Position numbers and translations under genes: made by a program. DNA of 64,000 nt from Tritrichomonas foetus. Taxonomy: Eukaryota > Parabasalia > Tritrichomonadida > Tritrichomonadidae. Within the stretch, counting starts at the first letter, position 1. Each line of letters starts with the position of its first letter. The stretch is taken from contig MLAK01000571.1 in the NCBI GenBank assembly GCA_001839685.1, positions 115,413 to 179,412 of the forward strand, in the 5' to 3' direction. Shown here piece after piece: positions 50,202 to 59,590 of the stretch. The notes under the pieces were generated by a model. It worked only from the letters and a program-made list of their open reading frames with translations, did not search any database and was not told the DNA's origin.

Positions 50202-52040
50202 TCAAATTCTGACTTTGACTGAGAAAGAATGATAATGTCTATTTTCTTTTGTAAATTTGGAAGGCTTTTGAACAAAGTTTTTGACCTGTATATCCTTTTG
50301 GAAATCATTTAAGTCAATATGATTTCTTGACCTAACTTTTTGTTCAAAAAAGTTGAAAAAATTGTGAATCGGGAACTGTGAAATGAAAAAATTGTGTTTT
50401 ATCGAAAAATGTTTTTCATTTCCACTTTCATCAAATCCAGAAAAAGTACTATCATCTATATCAGAATTAACTCCAGAATTACTAATTTTGGCAATTCGAT
50501 TCTGAGTTTTTTCTTTGGTGATGAAATAGTTTATTTTGCGTTCAAAAAGTTTATCTGGCAGATATAAACTTGAATCAGATGAATTCAAATATTTTTCACT
50601 TTTTCTTGATGTTTTGATTAGAATATTTGATAGCCATTTTGTTGATAAAATTTCTTTGATAATTTGGTCAGCTGTGAACTCAACATCAGTTAACTTATTA
50701 ATAAATGCTGATTTTCCATTACCAAGCTCTGATATTTCTATTAAATTTTGTTTTGAAGCAGTACATCCAATTCCAATCGTAAAAATTTGATTTCCATTTT
50801 GTGCCATATTTTTGATAATTTTGAATATTTTACTTTTTTCAGTCAAATCGTCTTTTTTACCATCTGTTATTAAAATTATAATTTTGTGATACTTTTGTGT
50901 CATGTTTTTATTGTTTTTCATTGAATACAAAAGCGGATCAACCAAATTAGTTTTTCCAAGGTCTGCTCTCATTTCACCAACTTTTCTAAGTGCATAATCT
51001 ATATTGAATTTTGTTATTTCAACTGATTCTTCAAAAAGTGATTGAAAAGTATATCCAAATCTTAAAACATTGAAGAAACCATTTTGTGGAAGCTTGTTTA
51101 TGATTGAAGATGTGACTTTCTTCAGAATTGTCATTGTTTTTCCTAAAACTGATCCACTACAATCAGATAATAAAATATATTCATTAATTGGGAATCTATT
51201 TTCACTTTTTGAAAGGACGTTTGAATTTATATCAGAATATGTCAAATTATTAAATCTGTAAATATTTTGATCTCCAAAAATGAATGATGAAAAATTATCG
51301 AATTCTTTATCATAAAAAAGAATTAAATCTTCATATTTTTTCTGTTTTTGAAATATTGTATTAGAATTTGTTGAAATTTCACATTTTTTTTCGATGGAAA
51401 GAATTTCACAATCTCTATCAAATTTGATAGTATTATTCAAAAAGTTGGCAAACATAATTTTGTTATCTGAACCATTGAATATTTTGAGAGAGAAGTGATC
51501 GGAGCATGGCAGAAAAAATTTAATTGAATTGTTTTCATTCGAAAAATACTCATAAGTAATTCTGAAAATTAGTTCAAAAGGTGTTTTTGCTGGGACCTCT
51601 TGGAAATTACACAAAATTGAGTTTTCATTTTTTCTGGAAAAAAAATTGGATATTTGCATTCTATTCTCGATGTGATTTTTGTTATTTATTTTTCTGTTTG
51701 TTTGTTCCTGTCCAGAAATATTGAATGTTTTTGGTTCAGAAATTTGAACGTTATCATTTTTTGGGTGAATTTCGAAAATTGAATCACAAAAATCATTTTC
51801 TTTCTTCTCCAAAAAATAGTGGACTTCATTTGATGATTCGGTTGAATTATATTTCAACTCAACTTCATCCATTCTAAAAAAATTGCATGCGTTCACTTCA
51901 ATCTCCAATGATGTGAAACATGATTCCATTCCTGCAAATTTGCAGATCACCAAGCCATGAATGATGGAAAAATATATGTCGCCAATAAATGTTAGTGATT
52001 CGGGGGAAACATTTTTTTTATGAAAGTGCCATCGAATCAT
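50202..52040 (-). CDS. VIT-like / von Willebrand A domain protein
   Basis: 612 residues from the ATG at 52040. The first 200 or so residues form a beta-rich region resembling a VIT domain (ICKFAGMESCFTSLEIEV; later TPFELIFRITYEYF). A vWA domain follows at about 290-460: YILLSDCSGSV gives the DxSxS metal-ion site, GKTNLVDPL the conserved Thr, and IIILITDGKKDD the conserved Asp, so the MIDAS looks complete. No signal peptide or membrane segment is seen, which fits the cytosolic VIT-vWA proteins of protists (VWA5A-like) rather than secreted ITIH. The C-terminal 130 residues are unassigned. Likely a metal-dependent protein-interaction module; partner unknown. Confidence 0.78.
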   Translation of the reverse strand: MIRWHFHKKNVSPESLTFIGDIYFSIIHGLVICKFAGMESCFTSLEIEVNACNFFRMDEVELKYNSTESSNEVHYFLEKKENDFCDSIFEIHPKNDNVQISEPKTFNISGQEQTNRKINNKNHIENRMQISNFFSRKNENSILCNFQEVPAKTPFELIFRITYEYFSNENNSIKFFLPCSDHFSLKIFNGSDNKIMFANFLNNTIKFDRDCEILSIEKKCEISTNSNTIFQKQKKYEDLILFYDKEFDNFSSFIFGDQNIYRFNNLTYSDINSNVLSKSENRFPINEYILLSDCSGSVLGKTMTILKKVTSSIINKLPQNGFFNVLRFGYTFQSLFEESVEITKFNIDYALRKVGEMRADLGKTNLVDPLLYSMKNNKNMTQKYHKIIILITDGKKDDLTEKSKIFKIIKNMAQNGNQIFTIGIGCTASKQNLIEISELGNGKSAFINKLTDVEFTADQIIKEILSTKWLSNILIKTSRKSEKYLNSSDSSLYLPDKLFERKINYFITKEKTQNRIAKISNSGVNSDIDDSTFSGFDESGNEKHFSIKHNFFISQFPIHNFFNFFEQKVRSRNHIDLNDFQKDIQVKNFVQKPSKFTKENRHYHSFSVKVRI

Positions 52041-52595
52041 CAATCGACTTGTTTATATGAAAAGTTATGTGAAACACTTTTTTTATCCAATTTGTTTGCC
52101 AAAGTACTTTTCCAATAGAATTTAATATATTCAAAAAGTTTGTTGGTGCACACGAATGAAATTTCTATCAAAAACTTATCTTTTCTAAAAAATTGTGAAT
52201 TACACATAAAAGTGGTTACTTTATTTATTCACAATAAAATAAAAAAGGATCCTTTTTTCTATCGTTCTAATACATCGTTTTTTGTTTAATATTAATATTA
52301 AAGTAGTAGTTATTCATTTGTTTCTGATATAAATCTCACTTTTTAATGATCGAAGGAAAATTGTCAACTATCAGTAACTGGTAGTTTATTTTTTTACTGT
52401 AAGAAACTCAAAACTTTCAGGTACTCTTTTAACTGATCAATTCACTAAAAGTTACGGTGTAAATGGTCGAATATTCAAAAAGTTAAACTTTTTTGTCTTT
52501 ACAAAAAAGAATGTGGAGAAATAAAAAATAAACTATAGAAAAATAGAAAATAATCTTTGAAAAATGTTGACTGGAAATTACTCAAAAAGTTTAAA
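52041..52595. other. Divergent intergenic region with TCAAAAAGTT motifs
   Basis: About 555 bases between the divergent vWA (minus) and kinase (plus) genes. Exact TCAAAAAGTT words occur at 52131-52140, 52475-52484 and 52582-52591, the last directly before the kinase ATG. No coding frame. Confidence 0.45.
52582..52591 (+). promoter_or_regulatory. Candidate core-promoter word TCAAAAAGTT
   Basis: TCAAAAAGTT ends five bases before the kinase ATG at 52596. The same word ends six bases before the CDC14 ATG at 59591. Trichomonad initiators begin with TCA and 5' untranslated regions are often very short, so this may be a transcription start region. It helps choose both start codons. Evidence is positional only. 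Confidence 0.35.
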
Positions 52596-54173
52596 ATGAT
52601 AATCTCCTCAGTGCCTCACCAAATTGGGCATTACAGGCTTGAAGAAGAGATAGGTTCTGGTGCATTTTCCGTTGTCTATCGCGCAACTTCATTCAAAAAC
52701 GGAAACAACGATGGAAGCGACTCACAGCCAAAAATTAATCCAAATTTGACGACATTCGCAATCAAAGTTTTTCCAAAACGGAACCTCGCCAATAAAGAAG
52801 ACGAAGAACGTTTCCAAAGGGAAGTAAATGCAATGGCTTTTATGAAGCACCCAAATATTGTTTCGCTGAGAGATTTATTATCAGATGACAAGAATTTCTA
52901 TTTAGTTATGGATTATTGCGGTTGTGGTGACCTCTCGCGCTATATTCGGAACTCAAATGGTAGAATTCCTGAAAATATTGCTTCAAGAATTTTTAAGCAA
53001 ATTGTAGTTGCTGTCACTTTTTGTCATTCCTATGGTGTTGCCCATCGTGATTTAAAGCCTGAAAACATTCTCATTGAACGTTTTTATTCCCAAAATGATG
53101 AAAGTGTGAAAAATGATGAAAGTTCAAAAAATGATGATGGTTTGAAAAATGATGAAAGTTTATATATTCCAAAAATAAGGATTACTGATTTTGGTTTATG
53201 TGGTTATACATCACAGGAAAAACTTATGGAAACGTTTTGTGGCTCACCTTGCTTTTGCGCTCCTGAATGCTTATGTGGAATAAAATATGATGGGAAATTG
53301 GCAGATGCTTGGTCACTCGGAGTGATTTTATACACGCTTGTGACAGGCGGACAGCCGTGGGCAATCTCAAGTGCAACAGTGATGACGCGAAACATAGTTA
53401 AAGGATTCTTCTCTATTCCAAAATATCTTTCACAGAATTGTCACGATTTAATCAATTCTTTGATGAAAATTAACCCGCGAACAAGAATGAAAGTTGAAGA
53501 AATACTCACACATCCCTTCATTCTAGAATATGATATTCCTCATTCTGACGAAGATATGAATTTTGAAATCAGTCGAAGTGAATATTCACTTGAAGAATTA
53601 TCACAACTTTCCGCAAAAACTTCACAAGTTTTTGATTTAACTCATAATATTATTTCTCCATTTGAAGATCAACCGAATAATGGTGATGATGATCGAAACA
53701 ATTGTGATAAAAATTCAACGAATATTGAACATAACTTTGGTGAAAATGATTCAGATGATAATAAAAATTATGTTATAACTGATGATGAAGACCTTATACA
53801 CAACAGTACAGAAAATTTTCTGAAACGAAAAAACGATAGTATTGAAAACTTGAGTGGATCAGTTGAAGACAATAAAGATAAATCACGAAATGTATTAAGA
53901 ATAAGATCTTCTTCGTTCACCAATATTTCTGTAAATTGTTCTTCTTCAAGAAGACCTTCACCACTTTCAAAATTGAAACCCAACATTTTCGCCGCACGTC
54001 AAAGAAACATAAACCTTGGAATGAAAAACAACATGAGTTTGAATATGGGCGCAAACTCTAATGTGAGGTCGATTTCCTATGGAGTGAAAAAGAAGAAACC
54101 AATTCCAATTCCAAATTCGAGAAGATCTTCTGCTTGTCAGGAGGAGTCAGAAAAAACTGAAGAAAATGAATGA
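52596..54173 (+). CDS. CAMK/SNF1-like serine/threonine protein kinase
   Basis: 525 residues from the ATG at 52596, chosen because the TCAAAAAGTT word sits just ahead. The kinase domain spans about 10-310: glycine loop IGSGAFSVVY, Lys57 in FAIKVF, HRDLKPEN with catalytic Asp152, DFG from Asp198, and FCGSPCFCAPE in the activation segment. The FCGSP and DAWSLGVILYTLVTGGQPW pattern points to the CAMK/AMPK-related group. Between ENILIE and the DFG strand there is an insert of about 30 residues of KNDES repeats. The C-terminal 210 residues are Asn/Asp/Ser-rich and basic at the end, without a recognised UBA, KA1 or CaM-binding domain. All catalytic residues are present, so it should be active. Confidence 0.88.
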   Translation: MIISSVPHQIGHYRLEEEIGSGAFSVVYRATSFKNGNNDGSDSQPKINPNLTTFAIKVFPKRNLANKEDEERFQREVNAMAFMKHPNIVSLRDLLSDDKNFYLVMDYCGCGDLSRYIRNSNGRIPENIASRIFKQIVVAVTFCHSYGVAHRDLKPENILIERFYSQNDESVKNDESSKNDDGLKNDESLYIPKIRITDFGLCGYTSQEKLMETFCGSPCFCAPECLCGIKYDGKLADAWSLGVILYTLVTGGQPWAISSATVMTRNIVKGFFSIPKYLSQNCHDLINSLMKINPRTRMKVEEILTHPFILEYDIPHSDEDMNFEISRSEYSLEELSQLSAKTSQVFDLTHNIISPFEDQPNNGDDDRNNCDKNSTNIEHNFGENDSDDNKNYVITDDEDLIHNSTENFLKRKNDSIENLSGSVEDNKDKSRNVLRIRSSSFTNISVNCSSSRRPSPLSKLKPNIFAARQRNINLGMKNNMSLNMGANSNVRSISYGVKKKKPIPIPNSRRSSACQEESEKTEENE

Positions 54174-54278
54174 TATGTTTGAAAAACTTTGAGTCTAATA
54201 AATAGAATCGGATGCGTTTTTTTAATTTACGAACTTTGTTTTTTGTTTTCTGTGAAGAATGAATATAAACTTTATATT

Positions 54279-54320
54279 ATAAAGAATAAAGAAATGAATA
54301 TAAAGAATAAAGAAATGAAT
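54279..54320. repeat. Two tandem copies of a 21-base unit
   Basis: The unit ATAAAGAATAAAGAAATGAAT occurs twice in a row in the space between the convergent kinase and coiled-coil genes. It is a small local duplication with no evident function. Confidence 0.55.
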
Positions 54321-54402
54321 AACAAATTTGGAATTAAAAATTAAAATAAAAATTTTGACAATTTCATGTTTATAATATTAAAGACAGATTTTTTTTTCAT
54401 GA

Positions 54403-55374
54403 TTATTTGATTTTTGTTGGAGCATCCATTTCAGCAAGAAACATTTCTTTTTTCTCACTAATCAAGAAATTTTTCACATAAATTGCCAAATCATTGGCAA
54501 CTTTTGATCTCATCTCTTTTCGTACAAGTTGCTTACTTCCTTCAGCTATTGCTTTTTGTTGGGTAAACTTTAAATAAACGCCCACTTTTTTTATTTGATC
54601 CTTGAGTTCTTCTTTTTTCCTATTTTCCAAAGTTTCCAACATCTTTTGTGTTTTTTCGTTAAGAATTTCCAATTCTGATTTATGTTTTTTTAATATTTGA
54701 ATCATTAAATTTCGATATTTTGAATCAACCATTTGCAGTCTTTCTTCAATTTGTGAAGATTGCATATCAAAAGCAATTTCTTTCAAATTTTTCGCTTGGC
54801 TCACTTCATCAGCAGTTGCCAATTTCTTAGATGCGATGAATAACTCACGAACTTCAGGTGAGCATCGATTGGATTCACGGTCAGCATCAATCATTTGATT
54901 ACTTGTGATTTCCTCAATTTCAGCGATGTGTCTCTTTTCTATTTGTTGATAGGAAGTTAAAGCTTCACTTTTGACTTTTTCTTTCATGTTTTCGATATCT
55001 TTTTCTATATCAGAAACGTTTCGATTATATTGTGCAAAGCAGTCAATAATACTTTCCTTTAGCCAATTTTGAAAAGCTTGGATAACTCGGGATGTGTTGT
55101 CTTTTGATATTAGTCGGATATAATTCTGGATATCGTCTGATTTATGAAAATCATAGCTTTCGATTGCTTTTCTTTTCATTGCTCGTAGCGATTGAATGTC
55201 TTGATTCACAATTTCTGGATTTTCATTTTCAATTCTTTTGATTTCGTCTTCATCTTTCGTTTTCGAATTGAGAGCCCGTTTTGAAGTAGAACTTGAAACT
55301 GTCGTGTTTCCGGATTTTTGGACTGGTGAACGCGTGCTTTTCTTCATACTACTCGAAGAAGAACGCATCGACAT
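54403..55374 (-). CDS. Coiled-coil protein with basic N-terminus
   Basis: 323 residues from the ATG at 55374. The first 40 residues are Ser/Lys/Arg-rich. The remainder is helical and Glu/Lys-rich with heptad stretches at about 100-160 and 200-270 (NEKTQKMLETLENRKKEELK). No named domain. The architecture, a disordered basic head plus coiled coil, recalls trichomonad cytoskeletal proteins, but this is not diagnostic. Its start is 118 bases from the divergent gene at 55493, so the two may share a bidirectional promoter. Confidence 0.65.
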   Translation of the reverse strand: MSMRSSSSSMKKSTRSPVQKSGNTTVSSSTSKRALNSKTKDEDEIKRIENENPEIVNQDIQSLRAMKRKAIESYDFHKSDDIQNYIRLISKDNTSRVIQAFQNWLKESIIDCFAQYNRNVSDIEKDIENMKEKVKSEALTSYQQIEKRHIAEIEEITSNQMIDADRESNRCSPEVRELFIASKKLATADEVSQAKNLKEIAFDMQSSQIEERLQMVDSKYRNLMIQILKKHKSELEILNEKTQKMLETLENRKKEELKDQIKKVGVYLKFTQQKAIAEGSKQLVRKEMRSKVANDLAIYVKNFLISEKKEMFLAEMDAPTKIK

Positions 55375-55492
55375 CTTTGCTGTGTGTTAACGTCTTCCCG
55401 GATATTGACATTTTCACAAAATATGGTTATATTTTAACGGCCATTTTAAGAGTTAAAAAGTGGATTCCATATGTCATTTTCTCAAAAAACCC

Positions 55493-56908
55493 ATGTCGGT
55501 CAAGCGCAGGGGTGGAGTCACCCAAAAAAAAATTCTATCTAAAAGAATTGCTCCAGCAAAAAAAACTGTGAAAAAAAAGGTCAAAAATGTGCCATTTGAT
55601 GATGATGGTGATGAAATAATTCCTGACTTTTTTGGCACAAAAGCGCAGGAAGAAGAGGAAGAAGAAAAGAAAGTAGTAGCAAAAGAAAAAAAGAAACACA
55701 TTATTGAAAATAAAATGAAGAGCAATAACCAGAAAAACAAATCATTATCTAGAGACTATTATTCTGATTCTGATTTTGATTCTGATTCTGATAGATCAAG
55801 TGATGTAATTAAGTTGAACCCCAAAAACATAAAAAATGCCTCCTCATCTGATTCTGATGGATCAAGTGATGTAATTAAGTTGAACTCCCGAAACATAAAA
55901 AATACCTCCTCATCTGATTCTGATTCTGATAGATCAAGTGATGTAATTAAGTTGAGCCCCAAAAACATAAAAAATACCTCCTCATCTGATTCTGATTCTG
56001 AAAAAGACAGCAACAATGTTTATAATTCAGATTCACGTGATATAGAACTTCCTTCAAAGCAAAATAACCCCAAGCAAATACAAAATAAACATGAATCAAT
56101 CAATTCACAAAAAATATATTCTAAAAAGACCAAATCTTCAAGCAAAAATAATCAAATTGAATCTGCAAATCAAACTCCACCTCAAATACCTCAAAAAACA
56201 GTATCTTATATTCCATCCCAACAACAAGAATACAATTTTATCAATATATTTCAATCTATTAAAGGATATTTAAAAATCCTTGATTCAGATGACCTAGAAT
56301 ACATTGAAAATAAAAATTCTCTGAAATGTCAACATTCCTATAAATATGAGTGTGAAATCCTCAGTTTACTGAATATCGCTTTTATTGAGTCATCTGAATA
56401 CCCTGAATTCTTAGGTGATTTTTATTGCGAAATTCCAGATCCAAAAGAATTAAAACAAAATTTCTTCATTGATTTATCCAAATCTGCAATAATTAGGCAA
56501 AGCATTCGATGGATTGCTCAAAAATTTGCGATGTCACTTTCATTGAATGCCTTAGAATTTGATCGAAAACTAGAATTCTCCGAATTTGTGATACAAAACG
56601 TCAGAAATAAATCCTTGAATATTATTTATAATGTAAATAACGAAGAATATACTCAAGAATTACTGTTTGATGAAAAAATTCCATGTAAATTTGGAAAATC
56701 AGAATTGGTAAACTACGAATTTTCATGGGCCATTCTCTATAATGATGACAATAAAGAAATGAATCCAAAATTTCATTTAGTTTTGAAAGAAAGAGGATAC
56801 AATGTTTTCTATGATTTTCACGACAATTTTGTCAAACAAATTTGTGGAATTAGGAAAAATGAAAGGATATTAATGATTGCCTATCGTAAAAATATTCGAG
56901 CTTGCTAA
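55493..56908 (+). CDS. Hypothetical protein with Ser-Asp repeats
   Basis: 471 residues from the ATG at 55493 (MSVKRRGG), the first ATG of the frame. The N-terminal 50 residues are very basic, then an acidic run, then near-identical 22-24-residue repeats (SSDVIKLNPKNIKN plus a Ser-Asp run) at bases 55780-56010, with starts 66 and 72 bases apart. A Ser/Asn/Gln linker leads to a globular C-terminal domain of about 220 residues with conserved-looking hydrophobic pattern (YKYECEILSLLNIAFIESSE) that I do not recognise. The basic head and CK2-like Ser-Asp repeats suggest a nuclear protein; that is inference from composition. Confidence 0.65.
   Translation: MSVKRRGGVTQKKILSKRIAPAKKTVKKKVKNVPFDDDGDEIIPDFFGTKAQEEEEEEKKVVAKEKKKHIIENKMKSNNQKNKSLSRDYYSDSDFDSDSDRSSDVIKLNPKNIKNASSSDSDGSSDVIKLNSRNIKNTSSSDSDSDRSSDVIKLSPKNIKNTSSSDSDSEKDSNNVYNSDSRDIELPSKQNNPKQIQNKHESINSQKIYSKKTKSSSKNNQIESANQTPPQIPQKTVSYIPSQQQEYNFINIFQSIKGYLKILDSDDLEYIENKNSLKCQHSYKYECEILSLLNIAFIESSEYPEFLGDFYCEIPDPKELKQNFFIDLSKSAIIRQSIRWIAQKFAMSLSLNALEFDRKLEFSEFVIQNVRNKSLNIIYNVNNEEYTQELLFDEKIPCKFGKSELVNYEFSWAILYNDDNKEMNPKFHLVLKERGYNVFYDFHDNFVKQICGIRKNERILMIAYRKNIRAC
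55780..56010 (+). repeat. Coding tandem repeat, 66/72-base unit
   Basis: Three nearly identical units, each containing GATGTAATTAAG (starts at about 55802, 55868 and 55940). They encode Ser-Asp-rich 22-24-residue repeats within the hypothetical protein. The high DNA identity suggests recent expansion and possible length variation between strains. Confidence 0.7.
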
Positions 56909-57186
56909 TGTAATTCATAATATCGATTTCTTGTTTATTAATAAATCTCAATTCTCTAATATATACTTCTTTTAGGTTAATTCACGAATCTTCATAGAAT
57001 ATCAATAATATCATCAATAACATGATAGTGACAAATTGAGAATTTTTTAAGAATATATATGGTCAATTGCTAAGAATAAATTTCTGTTCTTTTCTGGACA
57101 TATTTAATAAGTTCCTTAACTTTTTAACTTCACTTTTCACCACAGAAAGTAAACGTATTTTTTACACCATTGAATTAAAAACATTA

Positions 57187-57573
57187 ATGATTCTCCCTCG
57201 TATTTTAACATTTCTTGATTTTGATGAAGATATATCTGATATTTATGATGAAGAAATAGTTTCTGATAGTGACTCTTTTGTTTCAGGATCATCTGATCAT
57301 TTGGTTGATGAAAGTTCTGATTCCTTCAGCTCTATCATATTTTGTGATGATCACAAGGTATTTAAAGATTTGTCTGGAGAAAATGAATGTAAAATTATTG
57401 AATTTTCATCAGATTTTCAAGATGATGATTTGACTTACTCGATTTCAACAGATTTACCAGAACTCGCTCCTATTGATGATGAAGCTAAAATGATATTAAA
57501 GGAAACAAATGATAACCAAATTGATGAAGAAGAAGAATATTATTATTATTCATCTGATTATTCGAACTGTTAA
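57187..57573 (+). CDS. Small acidic hypothetical protein
   Basis: 128 residues from the ATG at 57187; the frame upstream opens with a TTG at 57067 and no earlier ATG. The protein is strongly acidic with Asp/Ser/Glu runs and a final EEEEYYYYSSDYSNC. No domain, signal or membrane segment. Such proteins are easily produced by AT-rich DNA with GAT/GAA repeats, but the frame length and lack of stops favour a real gene. Function unknown. Confidence 0.45.
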   Translation: MILPRILTFLDFDEDISDIYDEEIVSDSDSFVSGSSDHLVDESSDSFSSIIFCDDHKVFKDLSGENECKIIEFSSDFQDDDLTYSISTDLPELAPIDDEAKMILKETNDNQIDEEEEYYYYSSDYSNC

Positions 57574-58331
57574 TCATGGATTAAATCGCAGAACTATTAA
57601 TAAAATAATGTGTTTAACACTCCTGATAATATTTTTGATCTAAAGCAAAATGAAATATATTGGTTACTGTTTTCATTTTAATTGATGGAATTTTTATCGA
57701 TGGAAACAAGAAGAGTATCGACTAATCTATACATAGGATAATGAATACTTCATGATGAAAGAAAATAGTAGCGATATAATTTATCAACCTTTTTTTATGA
57801 TGTCAAAAAAAATTCTAAGGATTTTTATTTCATTGAAAGGATTAAGTGATCACTCGTCTCAATTTTCTCACTTTGAGTGATGACCCAAAGTATCCGGATT
57901 ATTAAATCAAGCTTAGTTGTGGTTCTACTTATGAAGCACATTAAGAAAATTCGAATCAGAAGCTTTTGGATTTTTCTCGACATCAAGTGAATTTGTTTGA
58001 ATGTCACTAGTATCGTTAAAAATGTAAATGATTTAATTTATTATACTGTTTATATTAATAACAATTGATTATTTTGGTTTTTGTGCCAAAGTTGATAAAA
58101 TTAATTATCACAATTTCTTTTTCGGAACTTTAATATCGATTTTTAGCGGGGCTTACGATTTATTAGAGAACATTTTCAGCATTTTTTGGAAATTCATCTC
58201 AGGAATCTAACTAAAATTGACAGAAAATTAACTTGTTTTTTTCAACATTCAATTTTGAATGAAATCAATCAAACTGATTTTTTCATTGTGATGTGATGTT
58301 AAAATCACTTCACTTTATTTATCAACATCGA
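57574..58331. other. Intergenic, no gene seen
   Basis: About 760 bases between the acidic protein and the IBP39-like gene. A minus-strand 60-codon frame at 57825-58007 has no ATG-initiated family match. The 58230-58260 stretch contains a small hairpin (CATTCAA/TTGAATG). Nothing else is supported. Confidence 0.4.
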
Positions 58332-58997
58332 ATGGATAATGATGAATTATTGATGATGCAGTCTCTAAATGAGAGATATGAAGATATTGGACCACTTTTT
58401 AGCTTTGATAATGCTATTGTTGGTGATGAAAGATATTTATATCCAGAAGAAATAGCGTTTGATGAAATTGAGATCATAAAAACTCCTCCTCAATCACCAA
58501 TTCCTCAGTTTAATAGTATTAAGGCATTGTTTGAAATTTCACTTAATCCAAATGTTTTGAAGTTTATACCATCTGAGAGATGGAATAATGTCGATCAAAT
58601 ATCTTTAGAAGATATGACAAAGACATACTTTAGAGCACATAGCACTAAAAAACTGAGATTTGAACACAAATTGTGGAATGCTTTGAAAATCACACTAGAT
58701 AATCCTCATATGTATGCTTTAGTAGGTGTTAGATGGATTACACATAATGTAATTAAAGTTAACAAAAAGATATTTGCGAAATTACTTGCATTAACAAAAC
58801 CAACATCCTCATTATTTAATATTCAAGGATCCTTTCCTTCCCATGGATTCATTGAAGTAGAACAAGAAGAATTAGACAAATTGGCATTTGATAGAGGTGA
58901 TGAAGCGGATTGTAGATTTTTTATTCACAAAAATGGTGTGTTTACCCTCCTTGCAATAGAAAATGATATTTGTCAGTGCAAATGGGTAGCGGCATAA
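58332..58997 (+). CDS. IBP39-like initiator-binding transcription factor
   Basis: 221 residues from the ATG at 58332; ATG 58296 would add 12. The segment from about 65 to 185 matches my knowledge of the initiator-binding domain of Trichomonas IBP39: a winged-helix fold ending in FAKLLALTKPTSSLFNIQGSFPSHGFIEV, with VGVRWITHNVIKVNKKIFAK before it. IBP39 recognises the TCA-containing initiator of protein-coding genes and stands in for general factors at start-site selection; paralogues are numerous in trichomonads. The domain-preceding 60 residues are acidic and Pro-containing. This gene supports the parabasalid assignment. I made no database check, so similarity is from recalled motif shape. 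Confidence 0.7.
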   Translation: MDNDELLMMQSLNERYEDIGPLFSFDNAIVGDERYLYPEEIAFDEIEIIKTPPQSPIPQFNSIKALFEISLNPNVLKFIPSERWNNVDQISLEDMTKTYFRAHSTKKLRFEHKLWNALKITLDNPHMYALVGVRWITHNVIKVNKKIFAKLLALTKPTSSLFNIQGSFPSHGFIEVEQEELDKLAFDRGDEADCRFFIHKNGVFTLLAIENDICQCKWVAA

Positions 58998-59590
58998 AAT
59001 GAAAGGTTTTTTATTATTATTATGAAATAAATAATATAAATTTAACTCAAGGCTTTTATTGTTATGAATAAAATAATAGAAATTTCCATTGATTTTGTAT
59101 GTTTTCAAATATTTGTCTTTCATTATGATATAACCTAATTTTTGATCAATTTTTCATCATTTTACAATCTTATATAGAAAAAATAAATGGAATAGCCTTG
59201 AACAAACATTTTGTGATTTCTCACTGCCATAAAACCTTCTGAAATTCGAATATTATATGGTGCAAAATGAATTTAAATAATATATTGCGTAAATAGATTA
59301 TCATATTTCTATTGTTCAGGATTACTTTGAGTTAAACATGCTTCGTTGTTTCAATGAGAAATGAAATCAAAATATATGCAATAAGCAATAATATTAATCT
59401 ATTTAATTAAGGTTTTCATATAGAAAATATTCATCAAATCTTAAACTTAGACAATTATGATGATCAAGGAAAAAAGTTCCGAAATTTGATCACTATCACA
59501 TCACATTTTTCGTTTGAATAGAATGTATTGAAATATATGAAAAAGTTCTTCATTCACATTTTTGAAGCACCATTATCAAAAAGTTTAATT
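58998..59590. other. Intergenic, no gene seen
   Basis: About 590 bases of AT-rich spacer. The TCAAAAAGTT word at 59576-59585 ends six bases before the CDC14 ATG at 59591 and is listed separately. Confidence 0.4.
59576..59585 (+). promoter_or_regulatory. Candidate core-promoter word TCAAAAAGTT
   Basis: Exact copy of the word preceding the kinase gene, here ending six bases before the CDC14 ATG at 59591. It lies inside the open frame that would extend back to an ATG at 59537, which argues for 59591 as the true start. Confidence 0.35.
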
